Shown: one piece after another, positions 16,553-25,485 of the stretch
Numbering within the stretch: position 1 is the first letter of the stretch
How the letters are laid out: the number at the start of each line of letters is the position of its first letter
Origin: Halorhabdus rudnickae
GTDB taxonomy: Archaea; Halobacteriota; Halobacteria; Halobacteriales; Haloarculaceae
Length of the DNA stretch: 64,000 bases
NCBI RefSeq assembly: GCF_900880625.1
Contig: NZ_CAAHFB010000001.1
Span: 2,224,496-2,288,495 of the forward strand
Direction of reading: 5' to 3'
Notes under the pieces: model-generated
Seen by the model: the letters and a program-made list of their open reading frames with translations, nothing else
The model's database searches: none
Told to the model about the DNA's origin: nothing
Translations under genes and position numbers: made by a program

Positions 16553-16626
16553 GCGGCGGTATCGAGCAACGGACGCCTCGAAACGGTGCCACCACCAACT
16601 CGATCAGGGCTTTTAGCGATATACAA

Positions 16627-16685
16627 GGTGGAGCCTCCGACCTCAAGGAGCGAGTGTAGTGAGCGAGTAGGCTGAGGTAGTTTAC
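16627..16685. repeat. Structured repeat, copy A (solo), abutting lysC stop
   Basis: Begins GGTGG, contains TCAAG then GAGTAGG, and ends GTAGTTTAC. ACCTCA (16640-16645) pairs perfectly with TGAGGT (16673-16678), enclosing a smaller GAGCGAGTGTAGTGAGC hairpin-like loop. The final TTTAC contains the reverse-strand TAA stop of aspartate kinase. Same architecture as copies at 30918 and 32491, but with no transposase gene nearby. Confidence 0.55.
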
Positions 16686-17860
16686 AAAGCGTCTTGAACT
16701 AGACTGAGTGCCTGTTCGCGGTCCTCTCGGGGCACAAACACGGAGATCGAGGTCGCGCTGGTGATGACGTCGAAGAGGTTGATGTGGGCGTCGGAGATCG
16801 GATTGATTACCTGCTTTACCGCACCTGGCTGGTTCGGCAGGCTACCGCCGGTCACCCGGATCACCGCGATATCGTGTTTGACGGTAATACTCGAGAGTGT
16901 CTCGTCGTCGACGACCTGTTCGTGGAGGACTGCTTCCGCGTCCTCGGCGACCTCGGAATCGAGATAGAACGTGATCGAGTCCATCCCGCTCGAGACCGCC
17001 TCGACGTTGATGTCCACCTCTGCCAGTGCTGTCGAGAGATCTGCGAGGATACCCGCTTGGTTTCGGATCGCTCGGCCGGCGACGGTGACACAGCAGAGGG
17101 TGTTCTCCTGGAGGTCGATCAGTTTCTCGAACTCGCCCTCGATAGACGTTCCACCAGTCAGGAGGGTATCGTGCTGGTAGTGGACGACCCGGACGTCCAT
17201 GTTCCCGTCCTTGTAGGACAGCGCCGACGGCGCGACGACTTCCGCACCACGGAAAGAGAGGTTTCGGAGTTCGTCGACGGAGATCTCACCGACGTTGCGG
17301 GCCCCCTCGACCACCCGGGGATCGCCGGTCATCACTCCCTCGACGTCGGTGACGATGATGACCTCGTCGGCGTCCATGTACCTGCCGAGCATGACGGCAG
17401 TCGTGTCGCTGCCACCACGGCCCAGCGTGGTCGTATCGCCGCTGTGATCCGCGGCGATGAAGCCGCTGATGACGGGCACGACGTCTTTCATCCGGCCTGC
17501 CAGGGCGTGAGCCCGTTTTTTCGTCTCCTCAACGTCGACCTCGCCGTAGGCGTCGGTGATCACCGGCCACTCCTCGCCGCCGGGTTCGAAGAATTCCGAC
17601 TCGATCCCGCGGGCGGTCAGCGCGCCCTTGAGCATCCGGACCGAGGTGCGCTCGCCCATGCTGACGATCTCTGCCCGGTCGGCCTCGTCGGCCTCGAACT
17701 CGATGTCCTCGAGCAGGTCGTCGGTCGTCGACCCCATCGCACTGGCGACGACCGCTACCTCGTGGCCTTGTTCGGCCACTTTCGCGATCGAGTCCGCGGC
17801 TCGCTCGATCCGCTCGCCGCTACCTAGACTCGTCCCGCCGAACTTGACTACGACGCGCAT
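16682..17860 (-). CDS. lysC: Aspartate kinase
   Basis: Phosphorylates aspartate, the first step to lysine, threonine and methionine. 392 aa: N-terminal kinase domain with VVVKFGGTSLGSGERI, TTTLGRGGSDTTAVMLGRY and TDVEGVMTGDPRVV (residues 1-250), followed by two ACT domains (about 265-390) with NQAGILADLSTALAEVDINV and NQPGAVKQVINPISDAHINL. The ACT pair suggests feedback control by an end-product amino acid. The stop codon TAA lies in the GTAAAC end of repeat copy A, so the repeat may have supplied it. Confidence 0.93.
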   Translation of the reverse strand: MRVVVKFGGTSLGSGERIERAADSIAKVAEQGHEVAVVASAMGSTTDDLLEDIEFEADEADRAEIVSMGERTSVRMLKGALTARGIESEFFEPGGEEWPVITDAYGEVDVEETKKRAHALAGRMKDVVPVISGFIAADHSGDTTTLGRGGSDTTAVMLGRYMDADEVIIVTDVEGVMTGDPRVVEGARNVGEISVDELRNLSFRGAEVVAPSALSYKDGNMDVRVVHYQHDTLLTGGTSIEGEFEKLIDLQENTLCCVTVAGRAIRNQAGILADLSTALAEVDINVEAVSSGMDSITFYLDSEVAEDAEAVLHEQVVDDETLSSITVKHDIAVIRVTGGSLPNQPGAVKQVINPISDAHINLFDVITSATSISVFVPREDREQALSLVQDAL

Positions 17861-18324
17861 CGGTTCTCACTCTCCGGGTTCGTGTGAGTCATTGTGCATC
17901 CTGATTGGCGTCCGGTCGAATAACTGCTTTCATTCGTGTTCGGCAACGCCATCGAGTCGTACCGGGTTCTGGCGCTCGCTCCTCGCTACTTGGGACTCCA
18001 TCGCTTGCCACTCGTGGCTTGTCTCTGCACGAGAATCTCGCCCAGCTCGTGGTTCCGCCGTTCGTCCCCTCTTCCATCGTTTCTGTCCTCGGGACCGCGA
18101 CGCCCACAGACCGCTCGCACTGTCCGTGGGAGCTTTGCTCTCACGCTATCCGCATGGTCAGCGGGACCGCCGGTCCCGCTCGACTCGGAAAAACGTGGTT
18201 CACACGAACGAAGTGAGTGTGGGCTCGGGAGAGCTTGCTCTCCCGGTGGCGAAAAACGACCTGCTCGTTCCCTTCGGTTACTCGCAGTCAACACCCTCAC
18301 TGGCTCGCGGTTATACCGCTTGCC
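17861..18324. repeat. Palindrome-rich intergenic region
   Basis: About 460 bp with no credible gene. It holds many short hairpins: GGGACCGCCGGTCCC near 18168, GTGGGAGC-TTT-GCTCTCAC near 18129, GGGAGAGC-TT-GCTCTCCC at 18226-18243. The segment 18195-18256 has a diverged second copy at 58049-58110. Confidence 0.6.
18195..18256. repeat. Dispersed 62-bp palindromic repeat, copy 1
   Basis: Matches 58049-58110 at 55 of 62 positions without gaps. It contains CGAACG-A-AGTGAG, GTGTGGGCTCGGGA and a perfect stem GGGAGAGC/GCTCTCCC with a TT loop. Three of the seven differences fall in that stem. Confidence 0.65.
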
Positions 18325-19359
18325 TCATCGAGATTGCTGAGCAATTTCGCCTTGCTCGGCGGATACTTCAGGAAGTGGCGTCCGCTCGACTACTGTCCCA
18401 TCCACAGTCGGATACTGCTCGACGACTTCGCCCTCTTCGAGGTCGCCTTCCTCGATCATCTCCTCTAAGAGCCACCAGGCGAGTTCGACGTGCTCGGACT
18501 TTTCGGCGTAGTACTCCGCTGGAACGCCGAGTTCGTCGAGCCGTTCGGGTTCGACCCAGGTCTTGCCGTAGACCAGGGTGCCGTCCTCGGTGGTCTCGTC
18601 GAAGGACCGGCGGACGTTTTTGGCCATGCGCTTGAGCCGATTGCGGTGCTGGGCGGCGTCTTTGAATACCGAGGTACAGAAGTAGACCTTCGGGTGGGCC
18701 GCCATCGTATCGAGGACATCGTGACTCCCCTCGACGGCGCTCATGTGGTTTTCTTTCAGATCGAAACCCTGCTGTTGCATCCGGCGGTAGTTGCCATCGC
18801 TCATCTCAAACTCGTTGACGTTGACGAATTCGGCGGCTCCCTCTTCGACGAAGGTGACGAACTCGTCCTCCGGGCGGATGCCAGGGATCTCGAAGGCCGG
18901 GGTAATGCCTTCCTCGCGAGCGATGTAGAGGATGTCCTCCCACTCGGTGCCGTGGAGGTCGCCCCACATGTCCAGCGGCGGGTGGAAGCGAATTTCGTCG
19001 AGGCCGGCTTCCGCGAGGCGACGCATGTTCTCCCGTCCCCCAGTGATTCCCGTATAGAGGTGGATGTGGTGGTCCTCGCCGAACTCGTCTTTGAGCAGCG
19101 AGATGTACCGCGTGGTGCGGTCCATGACTTCCTGGGGTTCGCCCCCAGTCAGCGACGACCCCAGCGCATCCATGCGTTTGGCTTCCTCGATGAGGTCTTG
19201 GTCCTCCTCGACTTTGCGTTCGTTTGCGTAGACGTCAGTGACGTTCTTGCGGTTCTCGCCGAGCGGACAGTAGAAACAATCGCGCTGGTCGCAGTAGCCA
19301 TAGACGAAGATGACCATCTTGCCGCCCTTGGCGCACTGTTCGCAGCCTTCCGAGATCAT
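18325..19359 (-). CDS. Radical SAM protein with CX4CX2C cluster motif
   Basis: 344 aa. The N-terminus has EGCEQCAKGG, then VYGYCDQRDCFYCPLGENRK: the iron-sulfur cysteines are spaced CX4CX2C, not the usual CX3CX2C. LTGGEPQEV follows (the GGE SAM-binding motif), then a barrel with HLYTGITGG, EIRFHPPLDMW and PAFEIPGI. It resembles the archaeal group related to pyruvate formate-lyase activase (COG2108, from memory), which has no assigned reaction. No signal or membrane span. The extra N-terminal CxxC may hold a second metal site. Confidence 0.82.
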   Translation of the reverse strand: MISEGCEQCAKGGKMVIFVYGYCDQRDCFYCPLGENRKNVTDVYANERKVEEDQDLIEEAKRMDALGSSLTGGEPQEVMDRTTRYISLLKDEFGEDHHIHLYTGITGGRENMRRLAEAGLDEIRFHPPLDMWGDLHGTEWEDILYIAREEGITPAFEIPGIRPEDEFVTFVEEGAAEFVNVNEFEMSDGNYRRMQQQGFDLKENHMSAVEGSHDVLDTMAAHPKVYFCTSVFKDAAQHRNRLKRMAKNVRRSFDETTEDGTLVYGKTWVEPERLDELGVPAEYYAEKSEHVELAWWLLEEMIEEGDLEEGEVVEQYPTVDGTVVERTPLPEVSAEQGEIAQQSR

Positions 19360-19514
19360 TCGCGTATCACCCTAGACCCGTCTGAACCGTATAAGCCGTG
19401 CGACTTCGACAACACCGGCCGATTGGGAACCGTTCGCGCGCGAGTGGCTGCATACCTCAAACGCTCACTTGACTCTTCAACTCACTTATGGTATGTGGCG
19501 GGGTACGGACGCAC

Positions 19515-21233
19515 ATGGATCACGACAGACGACAGTTCCTCCGTCTGGGTGCGATCGGTGCCAGCGCGGCGTTGGCGGGCTGTACCGGTCTCGTCGAAGG
19601 AGACGGCCCACTGACGGAAGACGAGGACGATCCGGAACGCATCGACGACTGGCAGTACGATCCCGCCCAGCGGACCGATGGTCTGAACGCAAGCGGCGGT
19701 ACCGCCCTCCAGTCGACCGCCGGGAGCGCAGCCGAAAGCGCCGACCTCGGTTTCGCAACTGGCGGAGCTAAGAACGTCGCCGACTTCCGGCGCAACGTCG
19801 AGGAGGGGTACCTTCCAGTCCCCGAGAGCCTCCCCTACGAAGGCCTGTTCTACAACTACTACTTCGACACCGGTGGGTCGGGCGAGTGCTCGTCGCTGTT
19901 CTGTCCCTCTTATGCGACGGCGATCACGGAGGATCCGCTCGGGGACTCGACGGATCGCTATTTTACTGTCGGGCTGAATTCGACACTCGATACAGAATCC
20001 TTCGAGCGAAAACAGCTCAACGTCGTGATCGTCCTGGACATATCCGGATCTATGGGTTCGGAGTTCGATCAGTACTATTACGACCGATTCGGCAACAAAC
20101 ACACCGTCGAGGAAGACGACAGCCGCTCGAAGATGGCCGTCGCCAAGGACGCCCTCGTCGCGTTGACCGAGCACCTCGAACCGGACGATCGGCTGGGGAT
20201 CGTCCTGTTCAACCACGAGGCGAGTGTCGCCAAACCCCTTCGAGAGGTCCAGACGACGGACATGGACGCGATTCGCGGGCACGTCCGCGAGGACATCCAG
20301 GCCGGCGGAGGGACGAACATCGCCGACGGCATGAGCGAGGCTGCCGACATGCTCGGCGAGTACAGCGACGCCGATCCGACCGCGGTCGAGACCAGACAGA
20401 TCGTCGTCACCGACGCGATGCCAAATACGGGCCAGACTGACGACCGAGTACTGCAGGACCGCCTTTCCGGCTACGCAGACGATGGGATCCATACGAGCTT
20501 TGTCGGCGTCGGCGTCGACTTCAATCCCGAACTCGTCGATGAGATCACGGCCGTTCGAGGGGCCAATTATCGGTCGGTCCACTCCGCCGAGGACTTCGAG
20601 TCCTATCTCGGCGACGAGTTCGAATACATGGTGACGCCCTTGGTGTATGACCTCTCGGTCGAACTCGACGCATCCGGGGCCACGATCGAGACAGTGTATG
20701 GTTCGACGGCCGCCGAGGAGGCGACTGACGAACTCCTCGAAGTCAACACGCTGTTCCCCTCCCCGACGGCGGACGGTGAAACCCGCGGCGGGGTGGTCCT
20801 CGTCAAGCTCGCGGGGGACGCCGAGGGCGCGGAGTTGACCCTTCGGGCGTCCTGGGAGGACCGCTCTGGTTCGACCGACGAGACGACGACCACAGTCGAC
20901 TTCCCCGATAGCTCTCCCGAGCACTTCGACAACACCGGGATCCGAAAGGCCGTACTGTTGGCCAGGTACGCTGATCTCCTGAAGAACTGGATGGTCCACG
21001 AGCGCGATCCCGAACGGATCGATGTCACGGCCGACGACGCCATCGACGTGCCGCCCGGCGAACTCCCGCTCGGCGAGTGGGAACAGCAGTCCCAGCCGCT
21101 GTCGGTCTCTGATCCCTACGAGTCTCGGCTCAGGAGTTTCCGGGAATACTTCCAGCAGGAAGTAGATCGGATCGGTGACGACGCCCTCGACCGGGAGGTC
21201 GAGACGATGGACGAGATCCTTGCGTCGGGGTGA
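19515..21233 (+). CDS. Tat-exported lipoprotein with von Willebrand A domain
   Basis: 572 aa from ATG 19515. The signal is twin-arginine with a lipobox: HDRRQFLRLGAIGASAALAGC, cut before Cys 22 (GASAALAGC), so the protein is anchored outside. The VWA domain (about 180-390) has a full MIDAS: DISGSMGS (DxSxS), GGGTNIADGM (Thr) and TDAMPN (Asp). A beta-rich C-terminal region follows, ending in a helical tail. It would bind a partner through a divalent metal; the partner is unknown. An upstream in-frame ATG at 19488 would put nine residues before the Tat motif and is less likely. Confidence 0.85.
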   Translation: MDHDRRQFLRLGAIGASAALAGCTGLVEGDGPLTEDEDDPERIDDWQYDPAQRTDGLNASGGTALQSTAGSAAESADLGFATGGAKNVADFRRNVEEGYLPVPESLPYEGLFYNYYFDTGGSGECSSLFCPSYATAITEDPLGDSTDRYFTVGLNSTLDTESFERKQLNVVIVLDISGSMGSEFDQYYYDRFGNKHTVEEDDSRSKMAVAKDALVALTEHLEPDDRLGIVLFNHEASVAKPLREVQTTDMDAIRGHVREDIQAGGGTNIADGMSEAADMLGEYSDADPTAVETRQIVVTDAMPNTGQTDDRVLQDRLSGYADDGIHTSFVGVGVDFNPELVDEITAVRGANYRSVHSAEDFESYLGDEFEYMVTPLVYDLSVELDASGATIETVYGSTAAEEATDELLEVNTLFPSPTADGETRGGVVLVKLAGDAEGAELTLRASWEDRSGSTDETTTTVDFPDSSPEHFDNTGIRKAVLLARYADLLKNWMVHERDPERIDVTADDAIDVPPGELPLGEWEQQSQPLSVSDPYESRLRSFREYFQQEVDRIGDDALDREVETMDEILASG

Positions 21234-21281
21234 GTCGCTGGCCCGGAAAAGTGTTAAACGCCCGTGGCGTATCCCCGCTCG

Positions 21282-22379
21282 ATGCTGTTGGTCCTCTGTG
21301 TGGACCTCGACGATGACATCGGTCGCAAGACGGGTGTCGAGACGCCGGTCGTCGGACGCGATGCCGTCGAGGGGGCCGCTGTCGCGCTAGCGACTGCCGA
21401 TCCTGAGGACAGCGACGCGAACGTCCTCTTCGAGGGGATACACCTTCACGACGAACTCCGTGAGGAGAGTTCCGAGTCGGTTGAGGTCGCCGCGGTCACG
21501 GGGACTGAGGGTAGCGACGTCGTCGCCAACCGGGCCGTCGGCGAGGAGATCGACACTGTCCTGGCTGGCCTGACCACTGGCGAGGACATCCGTGCGATCG
21601 TGGTCACCGACGGTGCCCAAGACGAGAGCGTCGTTCCGGTCATTCGCTCGCGGATCGACATCGACGGCGTCCGGCGCGTGGTCGTCCGCCAGGCGGAGGA
21701 TCTGGAGTCGATGTACTACACCATCAAGCAGGTGCTGAACGACCCCGAGACGCGTGGGACCATCCTTGTCCCGCTGGGCATTCTGTTGCTCATTTACCCG
21801 TTGGCCGTGCTCGCGGACGTCATGGGTATGCCCGGCGACGCTCTCGGTGTCGCCTCGGGCCTGCTCGGGCTCTATCTCCTCTCGCGGGGGTTGGGGCTCG
21901 GCGAGTGGCTCGATGCGGCTGTCGAGCGCGCCCGCACGGGCCTGTACGCTGGACGAGTCACGATCGTCACCTACGTGGTCGCGCTGACACTGCTGGTGAT
22001 CGGTGCTGCCAGCGGTTTTGAGATGTTGACTGCCGTCCGCGAGGGGCCGGGAATGCTCGGCGCCGGCGAGACGGTCGCCGCGGTGATTGCGGGCTCGATC
22101 CACTGGCTCGCTGCTGCGGGGATCACTTCTAGCCTCGGACAGGTCACTGACGAGTACCTCGCCGGGGCGTTCCGCTGGCGATACCTCAATGCCCCGTTTT
22201 ACATCCTCGCGATCGCCGGTGTCGTCCACGCCGTGAGCCTGTACGTGCTCGGGCGTGTGGACCTCTCGTACTTGGCCATGATGTTGACCGCGGGAACGTT
22301 GCTGGGCCTGTTCAGCACGCTCGCGTTCGCGATCGCGGAATCGAGGATCGGTGGGGGCGAACCGCGAGTCAGCACCTGA
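21282..22379 (+). CDS. DUF373 family membrane protein
   Basis: 365 aa from ATG 21282 (MLLVLCVDLDDDIGRKTG). DUF373 is an archaeal family: a soluble N-terminal domain (about 1-150, with VVVRQAEDLESMYYTIKQVL) and about six membrane spans (150-360). Function unknown. It begins 48 bp after the VWA lipoprotein gene on the same strand, so the two may share a transcript. Confidence 0.85.
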   Translation: MLLVLCVDLDDDIGRKTGVETPVVGRDAVEGAAVALATADPEDSDANVLFEGIHLHDELREESSESVEVAAVTGTEGSDVVANRAVGEEIDTVLAGLTTGEDIRAIVVTDGAQDESVVPVIRSRIDIDGVRRVVVRQAEDLESMYYTIKQVLNDPETRGTILVPLGILLLIYPLAVLADVMGMPGDALGVASGLLGLYLLSRGLGLGEWLDAAVERARTGLYAGRVTIVTYVVALTLLVIGAASGFEMLTAVREGPGMLGAGETVAAVIAGSIHWLAAAGITSSLGQVTDEYLAGAFRWRYLNAPFYILAIAGVVHAVSLYVLGRVDLSYLAMMLTAGTLLGLFSTLAFAIAESRIGGGEPRVST

Positions 22380-22430
22380 TCGCGTTCCGAATCCGGGCGC
22401 TTTTTGCTCCCCCTCGTTTGTCTCCTGACG

Positions 22431-22505
22431 GGGCACGTAGCTCAGTTCGGATAGAGCGTCGGACTTCTAATCCGACGGTCGTGGGTTCGAATCCCACCGT
22501 GCCCG
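22431..22505 (+). tRNA. tRNA-Arg (TCT anticodon)
   Basis: Cloverleaf of 75 nt: acceptor GGGCACG/CGTGCCC with discriminator G, D arm, anticodon arm TCGGA-CTTCTAA-TCCGA (anticodon TCT), T arm GTGGG-TTCGAAT-CCCAC. Confidence 0.94.
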
Positions 22506-22889
22506 TTATCTGCGAACGATAGTGAGCAGTAACGGCATCAGGATTCGAACTACGGCAGGCCGAGCGAAGTGAGGTCTGGCATCGAGTGAGAATCCCACCG
22601 TACCGGTCCACCTTTTTCCTTCGTCGGGAGCACGTAAGCGCGCCCTCTTTGCAAAACGTGGGCAAAAACGCCTGCGAGCGCACTCGCAGCGAAACGGTTC
22701 GCGGCGCTCGCCGTATCTCACCACAGCCCCGCAATCGCTACTTACGTCTCGAACTCGTCGTCCCACCAGCACTCCGTTAGGCCGGATCTCTTCTCTGATG
22801 AGCGAGAGTGTACATTCGTCGTCATCCGTCGGTCGCGTAGTACGCGGCTGAGGTCGTGATGTTAACCCAGTCCCAGCCGAAGTGTGACT
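22506..22889. other. Intergenic region with partial copy of the tRNA-Arg 3' end
   Basis: About 380 bp. GAATCCCACCGT of the tRNA T arm (22489-22500) recurs at 22590-22601, 101 bp downstream, like a remnant of an integration site or a duplicated tRNA end. A reverse frame at 22650-22790 reads CGAVVRYGERREPFRCEC, reminiscent of a zinc-binding fragment, but has no clear start and runs antisense into the next gene. No intact gene is seen. Confidence 0.45.
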
Positions 22890-23540
22890 ATGAGTCTGGT
22901 CTGTGAGTTCACGCTGGTCAGCGATGCTCTCCCGCTGACGGATGTCGTATCGACACTCGAGACAGACGTCAACGTGGAGCGTGTGATCACCGAGAGTCCG
23001 GCACGGCCCCATATTGTGGTCTCGAAGCACGATTTCGCGCCTGACCGTCTCGAGGCGGCGCTGGGGAACGGATCGGGGGTGATCAACGTCGTCAGCCTCG
23101 AATCGACGTTCGAGGAGACGCGCGCCAGAGTGACCGTCGACCGACCGGTTCCGGATGTCTACGAGCGGTTAGTCTCGTTGCGGACATATCCGGAAGGGGC
23201 GACGGTGACCGAGCGCGGGTGGCGCGCCCGGACGCACTTCGCGAGTCGCGATGACCTGGCGGCGTTTCGAGAGGCTTGCATCGAGTCAGGCATCGAGTTT
23301 CACCTGACGCGATTGTTCGAGGCGCGAGCCGACACTACGGACGCGTACGGGTTGACACCGAGTCAGCACGACGCGCTTGTGGCCGCCTTCGAGGCGGGGT
23401 ACTTCGCGGTGCCCCGTGAGGCGACACTGGCTGATCTCGCAGACGAACTGGACACGACGACCTCGGCACTTTCGGAGTTGTTGCGCCGCGGCCAACAGCA
23501 GTTACTGTCCCAGACAGTCGTCCATCCGGCCGATTTTTGA
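22890..23540 (+). CDS. HTH-10 (bacterio-opsin activator-type) transcriptional regulator
   Basis: 216 aa from ATG 22890 (MSLVCEFTLVSDALPL); an ATG two codons earlier is also possible. N-terminal sensor-like domain, then the HTH-10 domain (about 155-210) with LTPSQHDALVAAFEAGYFAV and LADLADELDTTTSALSELLR. Same architecture as the gene at 13335. Target unknown. Confidence 0.85.
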   Translation: MSLVCEFTLVSDALPLTDVVSTLETDVNVERVITESPARPHIVVSKHDFAPDRLEAALGNGSGVINVVSLESTFEETRARVTVDRPVPDVYERLVSLRTYPEGATVTERGWRARTHFASRDDLAAFREACIESGIEFHLTRLFEARADTTDAYGLTPSQHDALVAAFEAGYFAVPREATLADLADELDTTTSALSELLRRGQQQLLSQTVVHPADF

Positions 23541-23623
23541 TGTGCAGGAAATGTCCGGGTTAACGGTTCACGGCGCGGGCGTCTACCCCTGTGCGAGGAG
23601 GTAACGCCCAGGAGACACCAATC

Positions 23624-24000
23624 ATGACAGGCGAAACGATATTCGTCAGCTCCACTGGCTTTGGCACTGGTGTCGGCAAGAGTTTCGTCACGAGCCTGCT
23701 GTGCCGGTTACTCGACGACGAGGGATACGACGTCGCGCCGTTCAAGACCCTCAACCTCACGCCAGTAACGTATACTGTCGACGGATCGGAATTCGGCTAC
23801 GCACAGGCGTTGCAGGCGGTCGCCGCACGCACTGATCCGGACCCGCGAATGAATCCGTTCATGCCCACGCCGAACGGCGACGGGACGATCGATCTGGTGT
23901 TCGGTGACGATACTCTGCGTGAGAACGTCGGCATCGTCGATGGGCCACTCGCTCTCGCCACTCGTCTGTTCCGTCTGTCGCCACTCGCCTATTCAGGGGG
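23624..24000 (+). pseudogene. Truncated cobyric acid synthase-like (CbiP/CobQ) gene
   Basis: Begins MTGETIFVSSTGFGTGVGKS and continues LLCRLLDDEGYDVAPFKTLN, EFGYAQALQAVAARTDPDPR and MNPFMPTPNGDGTIDLVF. This is the P-loop amidotransferase domain start of cobyric acid synthase. Intact proteins are about 500 aa; here similarity stops after some 110 codons, and the frame then runs antisense into the aminopeptidase gene. It may be a divergent paralogue that was cut. AGGAG about 11 bases upstream supports the start at 23624. Confidence 0.65.
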
Positions 24001-24069
24001 GGTATTGGAGGGTATTCCACCCGGAAACACCCGTACAAGACCGGACGCTCACTCCGTTCGCGTTCGGGG

Positions 24070-25170
24070 TCAGTCGTCGAAGCCGTCTTCGAAGCGGAAC
24101 GTCCCGTTTCGCTGGACAATCTTGCCATCGACTTCGATGAAGCTGTCCTCGCTCATGTCGACGATCATGTCGACGTGCTGGGCCGACTCGTTTTGCTCGT
24201 TGCCCTCGCCGACGTTGTCCTCGTAGGCGCGCCCGACCGCCATGTGGACGGTGTCGCCCATCTTCTCGTCGAAGAGCATGTTGTACGTGAACTGGTCGAT
24301 GTCGCGGTTCATCCCGATTCCAAGCTCGCCAAGGCGACGCGCGCCCTCGTCGGTGTCGAGGATGCTCGAAAGGAGATCCTCGTTCTTCGAGGCGCTGTGT
24401 TCGACGACCGCACCGTCCTCGAAGACCAGTTGGGCGTCAGTAATCTCCCGACCCCGGCGGTAGACGGGCTTGTCGAAGAGCACCTCGCCCTCGACGCTGT
24501 CGGGGATCGGCGCGGTGAATACCTCGCCACCGGGGAGGTTGTGGCTGTCCGTGTCGTTGATGACGTGGTTACCGGCGACCGACATGGTGACGTCGGTGGT
24601 GTCGCCGCTGACGATGCGGACCTCACTCGCGTCTTCCAGGATATCGACCATCTGTGACTGGAACGCCCGCTGCTCGTCCCAGTCTTTGAGGATCGCGTCG
24701 TAGACGAAATTCTCGTAGGCTTCGGTGCTCATCTCGGCGAGCTGGGCGTCGGCAGGCGTCGGGTGCTGGGTAAGCGTCCAGCGGTCGGTCAACCGCTCGT
24801 TGAGAATCGGCTGGTGTGCCTTCTCGTAGTCGGAATTGACCGCGGGGGGAACGTCTTCCAACTCGGTGACGTTCGCGTGGGCGCGGATCACGGCGTGACA
24901 GTCCGCGGCCTCGACCAGTGCCTCCTCGTGGGGTGGCGTCTCGAAGTCCACGTCGGCGGCGTCGGCGGCCTGGAGGTAGTTCCGGATGGCGCGCCCGCTA
25001 CGGTTGGTGCGGATCGCGACGGGGTGGGCACCGCGGTCGCCGGCGACCTCGTAGAGCGCGACGACGAGGTCCTCGGCCGCTGGTTCGCTCTTGATGAGAA
25101 AGTTGTCACCGGCGCTGAGATCGATCGCGTCGGCGATCAGCTGTGCGTGCTCGCGGATACGTGGATCCAT
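24070..25170 (-). CDS. M29-family aminopeptidase
   Basis: 366 aa from ATG 25170 (MDPRIREHAQLIADAIDLSA). The M29 metallopeptidases (AmpS, aminopeptidase T) cut N-terminal residues from peptides with a two-metal site. The expected C-terminal metal-ligand region is present: LGELGIGMNRDIDQFTYNML, FDEKMGDTVHMAVGRAYEDN, SAQHVDMIVDMS, with E, H, H and D ligands. Cytoplasmic, no signal. Length is slightly below the usual 410. Confidence 0.88.
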   Translation of the reverse strand: MDPRIREHAQLIADAIDLSAGDNFLIKSEPAAEDLVVALYEVAGDRGAHPVAIRTNRSGRAIRNYLQAADAADVDFETPPHEEALVEAADCHAVIRAHANVTELEDVPPAVNSDYEKAHQPILNERLTDRWTLTQHPTPADAQLAEMSTEAYENFVYDAILKDWDEQRAFQSQMVDILEDASEVRIVSGDTTDVTMSVAGNHVINDTDSHNLPGGEVFTAPIPDSVEGEVLFDKPVYRRGREITDAQLVFEDGAVVEHSASKNEDLLSSILDTDEGARRLGELGIGMNRDIDQFTYNMLFDEKMGDTVHMAVGRAYEDNVGEGNEQNESAQHVDMIVDMSEDSFIEVDGKIVQRNGTFRFEDGFDD

Positions 25171-25224
25171 GACGCCGTTTCCTTCTCGACCGCCGGCCAA
25201 ACCAGTTTCGTCACGCCGGCGGGC

Positions 25225-25353
25225 CTACCCGCCGCGCTTGCCCTCGCGCATCCCCTCGCTAAACCCGGTCGCGATCCGCCGGAGAAACAGGTAGACGAAG
25301 AAGACGAACGCCAGCAGGACGACGACGATTGCGACCAGTACCGGATCGACCAT
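25225..25353 (-). CDS. Small single-span membrane protein (42 aa)
   Basis: The reverse frame starting ATG 25353 reads MVDPVLVAIVVVLLAFVFFV, YLFLRRIATGFSEG, MREGKRGG and stops at 25225-25227. One membrane helix is followed by a basic tail, ideal for a small inner-membrane protein with the tail in the cytoplasm. It lies between the aminopeptidase (same strand, 55 bp downstream) and the divergent HTH gene. Similar short proteins are common in haloarchaea (from memory). Function unknown. Confidence 0.65.
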   Translation of the reverse strand: MVDPVLVAIVVVLLAFVFFVYLFLRRIATGFSEGMREGKRGG

Positions 25354-25485
25354 GCTCGCCGGTTGCGCTCGGGATGGCATAGGTGTTTCGTCGGTCTGTC
25401 CGTCGTCTACGAGGAGGACGCCGGAGGTGGACTCGTTGCCTTCCCCGGACGTTTTTGGTCACCCCTCCCGGATCTTGGGGCGAGT

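Noticed and set aside
16784..17827. Forward 347-codon frame antisense to lysC
   Set aside because: Shadow of the aspartate kinase gene; the product is Arg/Asp/Val-rich and matches no family.
19488..19514. Upstream start for the VWA lipoprotein
   Set aside because: It would bury the twin-arginine signal behind nine extra residues; the ATG at 19515 places it correctly.
24763..25485. N-terminal extension of the membrane-anchored winged-helix prot
   Set aside because: This open stretch is antisense to the M29 aminopeptidase and the 42-aa gene and lacks family-like sequence.
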